From the NCBI RefSeq assembly GCF_003688285.1, contig NZ_RCNT01000001.1, positions 496,001 to 560,000 on the forward strand: a DNA stretch of 64,000 bases, written 5' to 3'. This stretch comes from Rhodophyticola porphyridii (GTDB lineage Bacteria; Pseudomonadota; Alphaproteobacteria; Rhodobacterales; Rhodobacteraceae). The notes beneath the pieces were generated by a model. The model did no database searches, was not told the origin of the DNA, and was given only the letters and a program-made list of their open reading frames with translations. Of the stretch, positions 45,172 to 55,051 are shown in pieces. Within the stretch, counting starts at the first letter, position 1; every line of letters begins with the position of its first letter. The translations under genes and the position numbers were made by a program.

Positions 45172-48094
45172 GGACGCGTGCTCCCTCGGCGTCGAAAAAT
45201 ACCGGATCGCAGACTTCGCAGAGCGTTTCGACGCCGCGCAGATGATCCACATGTTTCACGGTTTCGCCATGGCGGGCACGACCGTTTTTCAGAAAGCCGA
45301 GCCCCAGATAGGTGCCAAGTGTGGGCGAGAAGCAGACCGAGGTGACATAGCCCAGATCGTTCACGCGCACCGGTTCCGCATCGGGTTCGAACAGATGCGC
45401 GCCTGAGGTCAGTTGTTTCACCGTACCCACCGGTTTCAGGCCCACCAGTTGCTCCCTTTCCGGGCCGGTCAGCCCGGCGCGCATGGCCGCGGTCTTTCCG
45501 ATGCAGTCCTTTCCCGGCGATATCATCCGCTCCATCCCGATATCGAAGGCGGTGACCCGGCCATGGATCTCCGCATGGGTGATGAAGCCCTTTTCGATGC
45601 GCAGGACATTCAGCGCCTCCATCCCGTAGGGGCCGCCGCCGAGGGTTTCCGCACGGGCCACCAGATCGCGGAAGAGCGCATCGCCATAGCGGGCGGGCAC
45701 GGCGATTTCATAGGCGTGTTCCCCGGAAAAGGAGATGCGGAAGAGCCGGCCCGCGACCCCATGCACCGAAACCGGGCCGCAGGCCATGAATGGCCAGCTT
45801 TCCCCGTCGATCGGGGTGTCGAGCAGGCTGTTCAGCAGATCGCGCGATCGCGGCCCCGCAATCGCGAATTGCGCCCAGTGTTCGGTGACGGAGATGAACC
45901 GGACATCCAGATCGGGGCGGAGCGCCTGATGCACGAAATCCAGATGGGTCATCACCTGACCCGCGGCGGCGGTGGTCGTCGTCATCACGAAATGTGTGTC
46001 GGAAAGCCGGGCGGTCGTGCCGTCATCCATCACATGGCCATCTTCGCGCAGCATCAGCCCATAGCGGACGCGCCCGGGTTTGAGGGTGGAAAACGTGTTG
46101 GTGTAGACGAAATCGAGAAAGGCCGCCGCATCCGGGCCCTGAATGTCGATCTTGCCAAGGGTGGAGACATCGCAGATGCCGACTGCGTCGCGCACCATTG
46201 CGACCTCGCGATCGCAGGATTGCCGCCAGGTGGTTTCGCCTCGGGCCGGGAAATAGCCGGGCCTGTACCAGAGCTCCGCCTCGATCATCGGGGCTTCGCG
46301 CGCAACGGTGGCCGCGTGCGATGTGGTGAACCGTTCCGGCGCGAAGCCCTTGCCCCCGGCGCCCGCCGCCATCGCACTGATCGAGACGGGCACGTAAGGC
46401 GGGCGGTAGGTGGTGGTGCCGGTTTCGGCAATGCCGCGCCCGGTGGTATCCGCCAGAAGTGCCAATGCGGCAATGTTGGAGTTCTTGCCCTGATCGGGGG
46501 CCATGCCTTGTGTCGTATAGCGTTTCATATGCTCCACCGAGCGGAAGTTTTCCCGCGCCGCGAGCCGGATATCCTTGGTGGTCACGTCATTGGCGAAGTC
46601 CAGCCATGCGCGGCCCTTACCTTCCACATACCACAGCGCCTGCACCGCGCCGGTCTGGTCGCTGGCGGCGGGCACCGCGACCCTGGGTGCGGATTTTCCG
46701 AGCGCCTTGAGCGCCGTTTTCGCCGCCTCGACCCCGGAGGCCAGGCAGGCATGGGTGGCGTAGATCCCGGCGCAGGCCCCGGCGGGGGTCAGTCCCGGCA
46801 CCGCGCCGGGGGCGGGGACAAAACCCTTGATCCTGTCATCCCATACCGGGCGGGCGTTCATGTGGCAGGTCAGATGGACCGAAGGGTTCCAGCCGCCCGA
46901 CATGGCAAGGCAGTCGGTCAGGATCGTGTCTTGCATCCCCTTGTGGCGCACGGTGATTTCGCGCAGCGCCCGGCGGCCCTTGCTGTGGATCACCTGCGCC
47001 CCCGCCAGCAGCCGGTAATCGCCCTGCGCCGTCGCATCGGCGCGGCTGTCGATCACGGCGGCAACCCGGATGCCGGCCTCGATCAGGTCAAGCGCCGTGC
47101 GATGCGCGTCGTCGTTGCAGGCAAACAGGGTGATATCTCGCCCGGGCGCGACGCCATAGCGGTTCAGATAGGTCCGGACCGCCCCGGCCAGCATGATGCC
47201 CGGGCGATCATTCATCGGGAAGGCCAGCGGGCGTTCCAGCGCGCCCGCCGCCAGCACTGCCTGTCTGGCATGGATCCGCCAGAAGCATTCCAGCGGCAGA
47301 TCCGGTGTCTCGGGCCGGTGCTGGCCGACCCGCTCCAGCGCGCCATAGGTGCCGCCATCATAGGCACCTGTGATCGTTGTGCGGGCCATGATGCGGACAT
47401 TGCCGGTGTCGCGCAGCAGATCCAGCATATCAGCGACCCATTGCATGGCGGGCCTGCCGTCGATCTCTTCGGTTTCAGACAGGAGCCGCCCGCCCAATCG
47501 CGCGTTTTCGTCGGCCAGGATAACGTCGGCCCCGGCCCGCGCTGCGGTGAGCGCCGCCATGAGTCCGGTCGGCCCCGCACCGATCACCAGAAGGTCGCAA
47601 TGCGCGAAGGCTTTCTCGTATCGGCCCGGATCGGGCTGGCCGGACAACGCACCCAGACCCGCCGCGCGGCGGATGACCGGCTCGTAGAGCTTTTCCCAGA
47701 AGGCGCGCGGCCACATGAAGGTCTTGTAGTAAAAGCCGGCGCTGAGGGCCCCCGGGAACAGATCGTTGATCGACAGAAGATCCCTGTGAAGCGGGCCGAC
47801 GCGGTTCTGGCTGCGCGCTTCAAGCCCCTGGTAGATCTCCTGCATGGTTGCGCGCACATTCGGTGTTCGGGCCGCGCCCGTGCCGATCTCCATCAGGGCA
47901 TTGGGCTCTTCGGATCCGGCGGTCAGCACGCCTCGGGGGCGGTGATACTTGAACGAGCGGCCCATGAGCCTGACGCCGTTTGCCAGAAGGGCGGAGGCGA
48001 CCGTGTCGCCCTCGAACCCGCCATAGCTCACGCCGTCGAACCGGAACCGAACCGGGCGCGCGCGGTCGATCAGCCCCTTGCCCTCAATCCGCAT
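45164..48094 (-). CDS. soxA: Sarcosine oxidase alpha subunit
   Basis: SoxA, 976 residues, is the largest subunit of the enzyme that oxidises sarcosine to glycine, formaldehyde (or methylene-THF) and peroxide. It has an N-terminal ferredoxin-like fold (1-100), an NAD-binding Rossmann domain with LLVIGAGPTGLMAALTAARA near 170-189, and a C-terminal GcvT-type folate domain from about 590 (GDAVGICDVS-like RDAVGICDVSTLGKIDIQG; FSGEHAYEIAVPARYGDALF near 790). It overlaps soxG by 8 bases and soxD by 11, in agreement with one operon. Confidence 0.95.
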   Translation of the reverse strand: MRIEGKGLIDRARPVRFRFDGVSYGGFEGDTVASALLANGVRLMGRSFKYHRPRGVLTAGSEEPNALMEIGTGAARTPNVRATMQEIYQGLEARSQNRVGPLHRDLLSINDLFPGALSAGFYYKTFMWPRAFWEKLYEPVIRRAAGLGALSGQPDPGRYEKAFAHCDLLVIGAGPTGLMAALTAARAGADVILADENARLGGRLLSETEEIDGRPAMQWVADMLDLLRDTGNVRIMARTTITGAYDGGTYGALERVGQHRPETPDLPLECFWRIHARQAVLAAGALERPLAFPMNDRPGIMLAGAVRTYLNRYGVAPGRDITLFACNDDAHRTALDLIEAGIRVAAVIDSRADATAQGDYRLLAGAQVIHSKGRRALREITVRHKGMQDTILTDCLAMSGGWNPSVHLTCHMNARPVWDDRIKGFVPAPGAVPGLTPAGACAGIYATHACLASGVEAAKTALKALGKSAPRVAVPAASDQTGAVQALWYVEGKGRAWLDFANDVTTKDIRLAARENFRSVEHMKRYTTQGMAPDQGKNSNIAALALLADTTGRGIAETGTTTYRPPYVPVSISAMAAGAGGKGFAPERFTTSHAATVAREAPMIEAELWYRPGYFPARGETTWRQSCDREVAMVRDAVGICDVSTLGKIDIQGPDAAAFLDFVYTNTFSTLKPGRVRYGLMLREDGHVMDDGTTARLSDTHFVMTTTTAAAGQVMTHLDFVHQALRPDLDVRFISVTEHWAQFAIAGPRSRDLLNSLLDTPIDGESWPFMACGPVSVHGVAGRLFRISFSGEHAYEIAVPARYGDALFRDLVARAETLGGGPYGMEALNVLRIEKGFITHAEIHGRVTAFDIGMERMISPGKDCIGKTAAMRAGLTGPEREQLVGLKPVGTVKQLTSGAHLFEPDAEPVRVNDLGYVTSVCFSPTLGTYLGLGFLKNGRARHGETVKHVDHLRGVETLCEVCDPVFFDAEGARVRG

Positions 48095-48362
48095 GATCGC
48101 CTCCGGTCACGTCGCGGACCAGGTCCACCTTGAGCACCTCATGAGTGACGGTATTCCGCCTGACCCGCAGCCAGGCGGCACAGCCCGCGCCGTGATACCA
48201 AAGCTCTGCGGTCTCTCCGGCCGGATTGTCCCGCAGATGGAGGTAGTCGTCCCATGCGGCCTCTCCCGCGTCGGGCGCGGGGCGGTCGAGATAGGTTTCG
48301 TGGCCCCGGATACTGAATTCGCGGCTGTCGCGATCCCCGCACAGGGGGCAAGTGATACGCAT
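48084..48362 (-). CDS. soxD: Sarcosine oxidase delta subunit
   Basis: A 92-residue zinc-binding subunit. CPLCGDRDSREFSIRGH at 5-21 has the two Cys and His ligands; W37 and WYHGAGCAAWLRVRRNT near 54-70 hold the rest of the zinc site and are family-typical. ATG 48362 gives the expected length; the preceding gene, soxB, ends 11 bases upstream at 48374. It overlaps the soxA start by 11 bases. Confidence 0.92.
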   Translation of the reverse strand: MRITCPLCGDRDSREFSIRGHETYLDRPAPDAGEAAWDDYLHLRDNPAGETAELWYHGAGCAAWLRVRRNTVTHEVLKVDLVRDVTGGDHAD

Positions 48363-48373
48363 CTGCTTTCCCC

Positions 48374-49624
48374 CTAATGCAGGTTGTGTTGAGAGCCGGT
48401 GCCCTCTTCGTCCAGCAGAACCCCGCGACGGAACCGATCCAGACGGAAGCGCGCGGCGGGCTCGTGATGCCGGTCGGTCGCGATCAGATGGGCGAAGGAG
48501 AAGCCCGACCCCGGCACCGCCTTGAACCCGCCATAGCACCAGCCGCAATCGATATAGAGCCCGTCCACATGCGTCTTGTCGATGATGGGCGAGCCATCGG
48601 GTGTCATATCCATGATCCCGCCCCAGCTTCGCAGCACCCTGGCCTTGCCGATCATCGGCATCAGCGTCAGCCCGGCTTCCATCACATGTTCGGCCATCGG
48701 CAGGTTCCCCCGCGCCGCGTAGGAGGCGTAGAAATCGAGGTCCCCGCCGAAGACCAGCCCGCCCTTGTCGGACTGGCTGATGTAGAAATGGCCCATGCCA
48801 TAGGTCACCACATGATCGATGCAGGGTTTCAGACCCTCGGTCACGAAGGCCTGAAGGATGTGACTTTCGACCGGCAGGCGCAGGCCGGCCATGGCAGCCA
48901 CCTGACCGGAGCGGCCCGCGACCACGATCGCCACCTTCGCGGCGCGGATCGCACCGCGGGTGGTCTGCACGCCGGTCACCTTGCCGCCCGCGATATCGAT
49001 GCCCGTCACCTCGCATTGCTGGATCAGATCGACGCCGCGCCGATCGGCTGCGCGGGCATAGCCCCAGGCCACCGCATCGTGCCGCGCGGTCCCGCCGCGG
49101 GGGTGATAGAGCCCGCCATAGATCGGGAACCGCGTCTGATCATAGTCGAGATAGGGCAGCATCCGGCGGCAGCCCTCGCGGTCCAGCAGGATCGCATCAT
49201 CGCCTTGATTGATCATCGCGTTGCCACGGCGGGCATAGGCGTCGCGCTGCCCGTCGGAATGGAACAGGTTGATCACGCCGCGCTGGCTGTGCATCACGTT
49301 GTAGTTGAGGTCGGCCTCCAGCCCTTCCCAGAGCTTCAGGGAGTGGGAGTAGAACTCGGAGTTGCCGGGCAGATTGTAATTGGCGCGTACGATGGTGGTG
49401 TTCCGGCCCACATTGCCGCCGCCCAGATACCCCTTTTCCAGCACAGCGATGTTGCCGAGCCCGTGTTCCTTGGCGAGGTAGAAGGCGGTTGCCAGCCCAT
49501 GGCCGCCGCCGCCGATAATGACAATGTCGTATGCCGGTTTGGGTTCGGGGTCGCGCCAAACTGGTTTCCAGCCCCTGTTGCCCATCAGGCCCTGTGCCAG
49601 AACCTGAAGCCCCGAATAGCGCAT
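48374..49624 (-). CDS. soxB: Sarcosine oxidase beta subunit
   Basis: SoxB, 416 residues, carries FAD and covalent FMN at the active site. IVIIGGGGHGLATAFYLAKEHG near 29-51 is the FAD motif; GNVGRNTTIVRANYNLPGN near 68-86 and YDQTRFPIYGGLYHPRGGTARHDAVAWG near 158-185 (including the FMN-site His region) are family blocks. First gene of the operon; AAGGGGAG before its ATG. The operon has no glyA, serine deaminase or GlxA-type regulator beside it. Confidence 0.95.
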   Translation of the reverse strand: MRYSGLQVLAQGLMGNRGWKPVWRDPEPKPAYDIVIIGGGGHGLATAFYLAKEHGLGNIAVLEKGYLGGGNVGRNTTIVRANYNLPGNSEFYSHSLKLWEGLEADLNYNVMHSQRGVINLFHSDGQRDAYARRGNAMINQGDDAILLDREGCRRMLPYLDYDQTRFPIYGGLYHPRGGTARHDAVAWGYARAADRRGVDLIQQCEVTGIDIAGGKVTGVQTTRGAIRAAKVAIVVAGRSGQVAAMAGLRLPVESHILQAFVTEGLKPCIDHVVTYGMGHFYISQSDKGGLVFGGDLDFYASYAARGNLPMAEHVMEAGLTLMPMIGKARVLRSWGGIMDMTPDGSPIIDKTHVDGLYIDCGWCYGGFKAVPGSGFSFAHLIATDRHHEPAARFRLDRFRRGVLLDEEGTGSQHNLH

Positions 49625-49736
49625 GCGCCATCTCCCCTTGGTGACCGCTATCCAGTCAACCGGTTTCCAGAGGACTATTCAATGGAGATGTGACAAGCGA
49701 AAGCGCGTGCGCGACACCGAAGCGTCACCCCGCGAC

Positions 49737-50363
49737 TTAACTGCCCGCAGGGCCGCTATCCGTGTCGGGATCGGGTTCCTCGTCGCCGTCACCGAAGTTG
49801 CAGCTGCTGCCGCAATATAACGGGTCACTGCCATCGTCGAATTGCAGCTGGCCGGCAAAACGGGGACGGGTCACGGTGAAGTTTGTGAACTCGAGTTCGC
49901 GCAATCCCACATTGAAAGCAGGGCGATAGGGCAAGAAGGTTTCAACCACGATGATCCTTTCGCCAAACACCATGTTTGGCAGTTGCGACTGGATTGCGGG
50001 AATGTTGGAGTTGAAAAGCCGCGCCGTGCCGTCTGTGGCATAGGACCAGTCGATCCTGTATTCGCTCGTGTTTCTGCGTATCTGAGTCACCCGCAATGAG
50101 GATTGCTCCACGTTACGTGTGATATGCTGGAACACATCCGCCAGCCCTTCGATATCCGAGCCATAGATCCAGTCGGTCTCCCGCGACAGCACGTCGGCCA
50201 CCGCGTAGGTCGCCTTGAGCGAGGTGTTGTAGGTCCGGAACGCGTCGAAGAAGACGAAGCTGCCCACGAAGAGCCAGGCGAGGATCGGTGTGATGATGAC
50301 GGCCTCGAACGCGACGGCCGCGTCGTCTTCGCGAATATATCGTCTTATCAGGCGTTTCATCAT
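49737..50363 (-). CDS. TadE/TadG-like protein
   Basis: A 208-residue single-pass protein: basic start MMKRLIRRYIRED, then a TadE-type helix FEAVIITPILAWLFVGSFVFFDA (about 19-41) and a large periplasmic part ending in an acidic CGSSCNFGDGDEEPDPD tail with two cysteines. TadE-like proteins are pilin-related parts of Flp/tad machinery, but no CpaF, secretin or prepilin is near. Third of three co-directional genes; 6 bases follow its neighbour. No Flp ATPase context, so function stays open. Confidence 0.8.
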   Translation of the reverse strand: MMKRLIRRYIREDDAAVAFEAVIITPILAWLFVGSFVFFDAFRTYNTSLKATYAVADVLSRETDWIYGSDIEGLADVFQHITRNVEQSSLRVTQIRRNTSEYRIDWSYATDGTARLFNSNIPAIQSQLPNMVFGERIIVVETFLPYRPAFNVGLRELEFTNFTVTRPRFAGQLQFDDGSDPLYCGSSCNFGDGDEEPDPDTDSGPAGS

Positions 50364-50369
50364 GTGTTC

Positions 50370-50915
50370 CTATGACGGCTCGTTGACGAAGATAGTAGCC
50401 GAGGTCATGTGGATACCGCCGGTGTCGTCGCGGGTGAGGTTCAGGCCGAAACCCGAGATCGGCAGGATCCTGTCCACCACGGCGCAGGCCCGGATCAGCA
50501 TGAGCTGGTTTTCCTCGTTCACGTCGCGACCTGCATCGAAGGTGTTGGGCGGACGCACCATGCCGTCGCGGTTCACGCAGAGCGTTTGCTCATCGGGAAG
50601 AATATAGTTGGTCTTGTCGATCGGCCGCAGATCGAGCACGAGGATATCGTCGCAATGCGGGATCACCAGTGTATTGGCGCAGATGTTCTGGGCGATCTGG
50701 TCGTGGGTCACCTCAAGATCGGCCGTGATCCGCAGAAAGCGCACCGTCCGGTCAAGGGCGCGTTCCAACATAACCTGCCGCGTCAGGATCATCGCGGTTT
50801 CGAACACCGCAATGAACAGGATCAGGATAATCGGAAAGACGATCACGAACTCGGTCGTGGCCGTCGCCCGCTCGGACCTTGCGAATTGGACGATATGGTA
50901 TCCGACGCTATTCAT
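50370..50915 (-). CDS. TadE/TadG-like protein, second
   Basis: A 181-residue pseudopilin-like protein. The segment ERATATTEFVIVFPIILILFIAVFETAMILTR at about 15-46 is the classical TadE helix with the E at +5-like position; the body has two isolated cysteine pairs (CANTLVIPHC). It lies 5 bases after the large vWA gene and 6 bases before the third, so the three are one operon. Probably a minor subunit of a surface or secreted structure. Confidence 0.82.
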   Translation of the reverse strand: MNSVGYHIVQFARSERATATTEFVIVFPIILILFIAVFETAMILTRQVMLERALDRTVRFLRITADLEVTHDQIAQNICANTLVIPHCDDILVLDLRPIDKTNYILPDEQTLCVNRDGMVRPPNTFDAGRDVNEENQLMLIRACAVVDRILPISGFGLNLTRDDTGGIHMTSATIFVNEPS

Positions 50916-50920
50916 CCGGT

Positions 50921-52558
50921 CTACTGGACCAGCTTCAACTGGTCGATCGTGTTCGCGATCGAGGCAAAGGCTTCACTGATTTCGGTGCCTTCGACATCGT
51001 AGTAATTGGCCGGTTCGGTCGCGCAATACCGCATCACTTCTTCGCCACGCTGCGGCGCTTCGAAGGCGATGGTGAAGACGATGATCCCCTGATCCCGGGC
51101 GGCATCGCAGATTGCACGCAGGTTTGCGTCCGCCTGGTTCGCGCCTGCGTAAAGCTCGATCGAGTTGTAGCGAAGATCCCGGTAGTAATCCCAGTCGCCG
51201 TAGTATCCGCGGCTGCCATGCCAGTAGAACTCTCCGGCCATCATCCGGGCGGACCAGCGGGCCCAGAAATAGGGCCAGGGCAGCGCGACACTTTCATGCC
51301 CGTCACTCGGGTTGCCGTCATTGTAGGGCTGAAGAGAATAGCGGCCATCATCATCATCGTAATCGCGATCGGGGATCCAGTAGACACCCGTTTCAGGCAT
51401 GTACATCGACCAGCGATCATCCTCTTCATGATACAGGATTGTCGAAGGCCCGCGTTTGAACTCCTGCACCACATCATATTGATTGGTGTTCTCCCCATCA
51501 GTCATCAATACGATGATCTTCATGGTTTCGCGGTCGTTGAATGCCTCCGGGCGCTCAACGAAATCGCTGTGCACCACGCCGCTGCTTTCCAGAGCCTGCA
51601 AGGCGGGAGCGGCCGCGGGGTCGAGCAGACCGACAGCCCATTTCATGCCAAGATCGATAGCGGTCCATCCATCGGCATTCAGGCTGTCGATGTGGCTGTG
51701 CAAGGCGGCGATATTATGCGACCAGGGCAGGATCGCGCCATAGTCATCGGTCTGGCAATGCGGCCAGCGGAACGTGGAATATCGCGCCCGGTTGTCGTAG
51801 TCGAAATGCGCCAGGCGTTCGATCGGCTGGCTCGGGTCGATCGCTGTCGTCTGGAAATCGGCTTGGTCAAAGCGCGTGCAGCTGGATGCGTTATGTTCAT
51901 TGGAGAGCGTGAACACGCTTTCGATCGTCGAGCCCGCGTTGACCCGGCCATTGTAGGGAACGATGGACATCGAGACGAGCATCTCGTCGCTGGCGTAATC
52001 ATTCGGTTCCATCACCGCGGTGACGAATTCGCGGGCGGCGGTCTGCATATTGCGGAGTTTGCCGTTCCAGCCCATTGAGCCGGAGATATCGAGAACCAGA
52101 GAGATTTCGACATTCTGAACGCGTTCTTCGGCCACGCCATATGCGGGCGATGTCATTGCACGCACACCGAACATGTGCATGAAGACCGAATTGATATCCA
52201 TCTCTGCATGTGCGGAAACGCGGCGATAGTTGAACCCTTCCTCGGGCAGGATGGTCAGGCGGTAATTCTCAAGGCCTGAAACCTCGAAGTAATTGCGAAC
52301 GACGGCCTCGGCATCCTGCTCCTGCGTCATGGCGGCGGCGGCCAGGATGGCGCGGTCCAGCGTGTATTGAAGCTGAACTCGCTGTGTTTCATATCGCATG
52401 ACATCGATCGCGATACCGCCCACGCCAATCATCAGAACGAACATCATCAGTCCGAAAATGGTGACTGTGCCGTCTTCCTCGCGCGCAAAGCCGCACAGGC
52501 TGGCGCTTTCACGAAGCTTTTGAAGGGTCTTACGTGTCCGAGCGATCATGACATCCAA
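50921..52558 (-). CDS. TadG-like protein with von Willebrand factor A domain
   Basis: A 545-residue protein. The N-terminal cytoplasmic part and a TadG helix GTVTIFGLMMFVLMIGVGGIAID (30-52) precede a vWA domain: the MIDAS motif DISGS is at 157-161 after NVEISLVLDISGSMG, with a second metal residue in VLMTDGENTNQYD and an unusually Tyr/Trp/Asp-rich insert near 400-460 (for example RDYDDDDGRY). It probably sits in the inner membrane with the vWA fold in the periplasm. Start taken as ATG 52558 with AAGGA upstream. Heads the three-gene operon. Confidence 0.86.
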   Translation of the reverse strand: MDVMIARTRKTLQKLRESASLCGFAREEDGTVTIFGLMMFVLMIGVGGIAIDVMRYETQRVQLQYTLDRAILAAAAMTQEQDAEAVVRNYFEVSGLENYRLTILPEEGFNYRRVSAHAEMDINSVFMHMFGVRAMTSPAYGVAEERVQNVEISLVLDISGSMGWNGKLRNMQTAAREFVTAVMEPNDYASDEMLVSMSIVPYNGRVNAGSTIESVFTLSNEHNASSCTRFDQADFQTTAIDPSQPIERLAHFDYDNRARYSTFRWPHCQTDDYGAILPWSHNIAALHSHIDSLNADGWTAIDLGMKWAVGLLDPAAAPALQALESSGVVHSDFVERPEAFNDRETMKIIVLMTDGENTNQYDVVQEFKRGPSTILYHEEDDRWSMYMPETGVYWIPDRDYDDDDGRYSLQPYNDGNPSDGHESVALPWPYFWARWSARMMAGEFYWHGSRGYYGDWDYYRDLRYNSIELYAGANQADANLRAICDAARDQGIIVFTIAFEAPQRGEEVMRYCATEPANYYDVEGTEISEAFASIANTIDQLKLVQ

Positions 52559-52837
52559 GTCCTTGCATCAATCCATTGGTCATCGCACTTGCGCCCAAAT
52601 TCCCAGAAAACGGTTGTGCGCCGGAACAAAGGCAGAAATTGGGCAGCAGAGGGGAAGAAACGCGATGTTTGCAATACGGAAACAAACAATTAATCCGTAA
52701 TTAAGTTTTTGCAGTCATGCCTCCCGGTCCCTGCCGTGGCGTGTTTTCTTGCTTTGTTGCCAAGGCTGTGGTCGGGTCTGGCCAAGGCCTTGTTTCCGTG
52801 CAAGTCCACAGGTCATGCGTCTAGGGAGGGATATGCC
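52559..52837. other. 279-base divergent promoter region (TadG-like / GDH)
   Basis: AT-rich stretch around 52676-52715 (AACAAACAATTAATCCGTAATTAAG) suits a promoter; the GGAAC at 52622 has no partner CGTT at the right distance. No terminator or RNA gene was recognised. Confidence 0.4.
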
Positions 52838-54262
52838 ATGACAACCGAGCCGAGCTTTCGCCAATCCGTCGATCTGATGTTCAACCGTGCCGTGGCCCTG
52901 ATGGATCTGCCGCCTGGGCTGGAGGAGAAGATCCGGGTTTGCAACTCCACCTATGTGGTTCGGTTCGGCGTGCGTCTGCGGGGCGAGATCCAGACCTTCA
53001 CGGGCTATCGCTCGGTTCATTCGGAGCATATGGAGCCGGTCAAGGGGGGCATCCGATACGCGCCCAACGTGCATCAGGACGAGGTCGAGGCGCTGGCCGC
53101 GCTGATGACATTCAAATGCGCCCTCGTTGAGGCGCCCTTCGGCGGCTCGAAAGGGGGGCTTTGCATCGATCCGCGTCATTACGAGGAACACGAGCTGGAG
53201 CAGATTACCCGCCGGTTCGCCTATGAGCTGATCAAGCGCGATCTGATCAACCCGTCGCAGAACGTTCCGGCGCCCGACATGGGCACGGGCGAGCGGGAAA
53301 TGGCGATCATGGCGGACCAATACGCGCGTATGAACACGACCGACATCAACGCGCGCGCCTGCGTGACGGGCAAGCCGCCCCATGCGGGCGGTATCCAGGG
53401 CCGGGTCGAGGCAACGGGCCGCGGCGTGCAATACGCGCTTCGCGAGTTCTTCCGCCATCCCGAAGACGTGAAAAAGGCCGGGCTCGACGGCAAACTCGAC
53501 GGCAAGCGCGTGATCGTCCAGGGGCTTGGAAACGTGGGCTATCACGCGGCCCTGTTCCTTTCTACGGAGGATGGTTCGATCATCACCCATGTGGTGGAGC
53601 GCGATGGCGCGCTGCACAACGCCGCGGGTCTGGATATCGCGCTCGTCCGCGACTGGATCGCACATCACGGCGGCGTTCGCGGCTGCCCGCACGGCACCTA
53701 TATCGAAGAGGGTAGCAAGGTGCTGGAGGAAGAGTGCGACATCCTGATCCCCGCCGCCCTCGAAGGCGTGATCAACATGAACAATGCCGACCGGGTAAAG
53801 GCGCGGCTGATCATCGAGGCGGCGAACGGGCCGATTACCGCCGGGGCCGACGAGGTTCTGCGCCACAAGGGCGTGGTCATCATTCCCGATCTCTATGCCA
53901 ATGCCGGCGGTGTGACGGTGAGCTATTTCGAATGGGTCAAGAATCTCAGCCACATCCGGTTCGGCCGGATGCAGCGCCGTCAGGAAGAGGCCCGGCATGA
54001 GTTGATCGTGAACGAGCTTGAACGCCTGTCTCGGGACAAGGATCTCGGCTGGACCCTCAGCCCAAATTTCAAGGAAAAATACCTGCGTGGCGCCGATGAG
54101 CTTGAGTTGGTGCGCTCGGGCCTCGATGACACGATGCGCGTGGCCTATCAGTCGATGCGCGAGGTCTGGCATTCGCGCAATGATGTCACCGACCTGCGCA
54201 CCGCCGGGTTCCTCGTTTCCATCGGGCGGGTCGCGTCAAGCTACAAGGCCAAGGGCCTGTAG
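52838..54262 (+). CDS. Glu/Leu/Phe/Val dehydrogenase, probably NAD-dependent glutamate dehydrogenase
   Basis: A 474-residue hexameric-type GDH. KGGIRYAPNVHQDEVEALAALMTFKCALVEAPFGGSKGG near 70-110 carries the catalytic and substrate Lys residues; NVPAPDMGTGEREMAIMADQY near 145-165 the Asp; VIVQGLGNVGYHAALFL near 232-248 the NAD site; and NMNNADRVKARLIIEAANGPIT near 315-336. Interconverts glutamate and 2-oxoglutarate plus ammonium. ATG 52838 is set by AGGGAGGGAT upstream. Divergent from the TadG gene across a 279-base AT-rich gap. Confidence 0.92.
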   Translation: MTTEPSFRQSVDLMFNRAVALMDLPPGLEEKIRVCNSTYVVRFGVRLRGEIQTFTGYRSVHSEHMEPVKGGIRYAPNVHQDEVEALAALMTFKCALVEAPFGGSKGGLCIDPRHYEEHELEQITRRFAYELIKRDLINPSQNVPAPDMGTGEREMAIMADQYARMNTTDINARACVTGKPPHAGGIQGRVEATGRGVQYALREFFRHPEDVKKAGLDGKLDGKRVIVQGLGNVGYHAALFLSTEDGSIITHVVERDGALHNAAGLDIALVRDWIAHHGGVRGCPHGTYIEEGSKVLEEECDILIPAALEGVINMNNADRVKARLIIEAANGPITAGADEVLRHKGVVIIPDLYANAGGVTVSYFEWVKNLSHIRFGRMQRRQEEARHELIVNELERLSRDKDLGWTLSPNFKEKYLRGADELELVRSGLDDTMRVAYQSMREVWHSRNDVTDLRTAGFLVSIGRVASSYKAKGL

Positions 54263-54303
54263 GCCTGGCGGGATCGCGGGCGGTTCGGGCGCCCTTGCCG
54301 CGC

Positions 54304-54786
54304 CTAATCCGCGTGATCGCGTTCGACCATCAGGATCTTGATCAGGTCGGCCACGGATTTGGCCTGTGTACCCGAGGTCACGCCGCCGACCATGATCGTG
54401 CGCCTGTAGCGCCACCACAGGCCCGGGGCGTAGACCGCACTGTCGGCGGTCTTCAGGCGCATCATGAACCCGTTCGATGGCTTGAAGGCGAAGAAGCCGC
54501 GATCGACAGAGGCGATATTCTCGATCCGCGCCACTACCCGACCGCCGGCCTCCCGTAGTTCCTGTCGGGTCAGCTCCAGTGTAATGCCGCTGGCCTGCCA
54601 TAGCCGCCAGGACAGAAAAAGGCTGCCCAGCCCCATGATGATCAGAAATGCGAGCCAGCCCGGATCGACGGGCGGCGTGGCGGCGGCGATATAAAGCAGG
54701 ATCATACCCAGAAGACCGATCCCGCCGGTCGCGACATAGCGCCGTACCGCGCGAGGTTCGATCACCCCGATAATCTCGTCATCCAT
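54304..54786 (-). CDS. Membrane protein with two helices and a PH-like part, unknown
   Basis: A 160-residue protein with two N-terminal hydrophobic segments (about 20-35 and 43-60) and a soluble C-terminal half resembling the small PH-type fold of bacterial membrane proteins (ITLELTRQELREAGGRVVARIENIASVDRGFFAF). I do not recognise the family further. ATG 54786 is used, as the frame before it has no coding look. Convergent with the GDH gene (41 bases). Confidence 0.65.
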   Translation of the reverse strand: MDDEIIGVIEPRAVRRYVATGGIGLLGMILLYIAAATPPVDPGWLAFLIIMGLGSLFLSWRLWQASGITLELTRQELREAGGRVVARIENIASVDRGFFAFKPSNGFMMRLKTADSAVYAPGLWWRYRRTIMVGGVTSGTQAKSVADLIKILMVERDHAD

Positions 54787-55051
54787 GATCCAACTCCATT
54801 CTGCCGGGCTGCCATAGCCGGTTGCGCCCGGATTGGCGAGACCTGCGTCGCTTGCGTCGCGCGCGCGTGCACGCTCTCGACGGCGGCGATCCCGCAGGTT
54901 TCCCGCCTGCGTCCCCCGAGCCGACGGAACCGGTCTTACCATCGCCCGAAAGCGACACCTGCAGGGCTGCACAGGCCCCGTTCAGTGGCGCCGAATTGCC
55001 TGATCCCCGCATCGGCGTATATCTCAACCCGTACCTGCAAGGAGGTTCCCG

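Noticed and set aside
45413-48133. A 906-codon open frame on the plus strand
   Set aside because: It is antisense to soxA, soxD and soxG. The opposite frame has clear sarcosine oxidase motifs; the shadow is a by-product of high GC.
52622-52650. GGAAC in front of the TadG/GDH genes as ECF promoter
   Set aside because: No CGTT at 16-17 bases.
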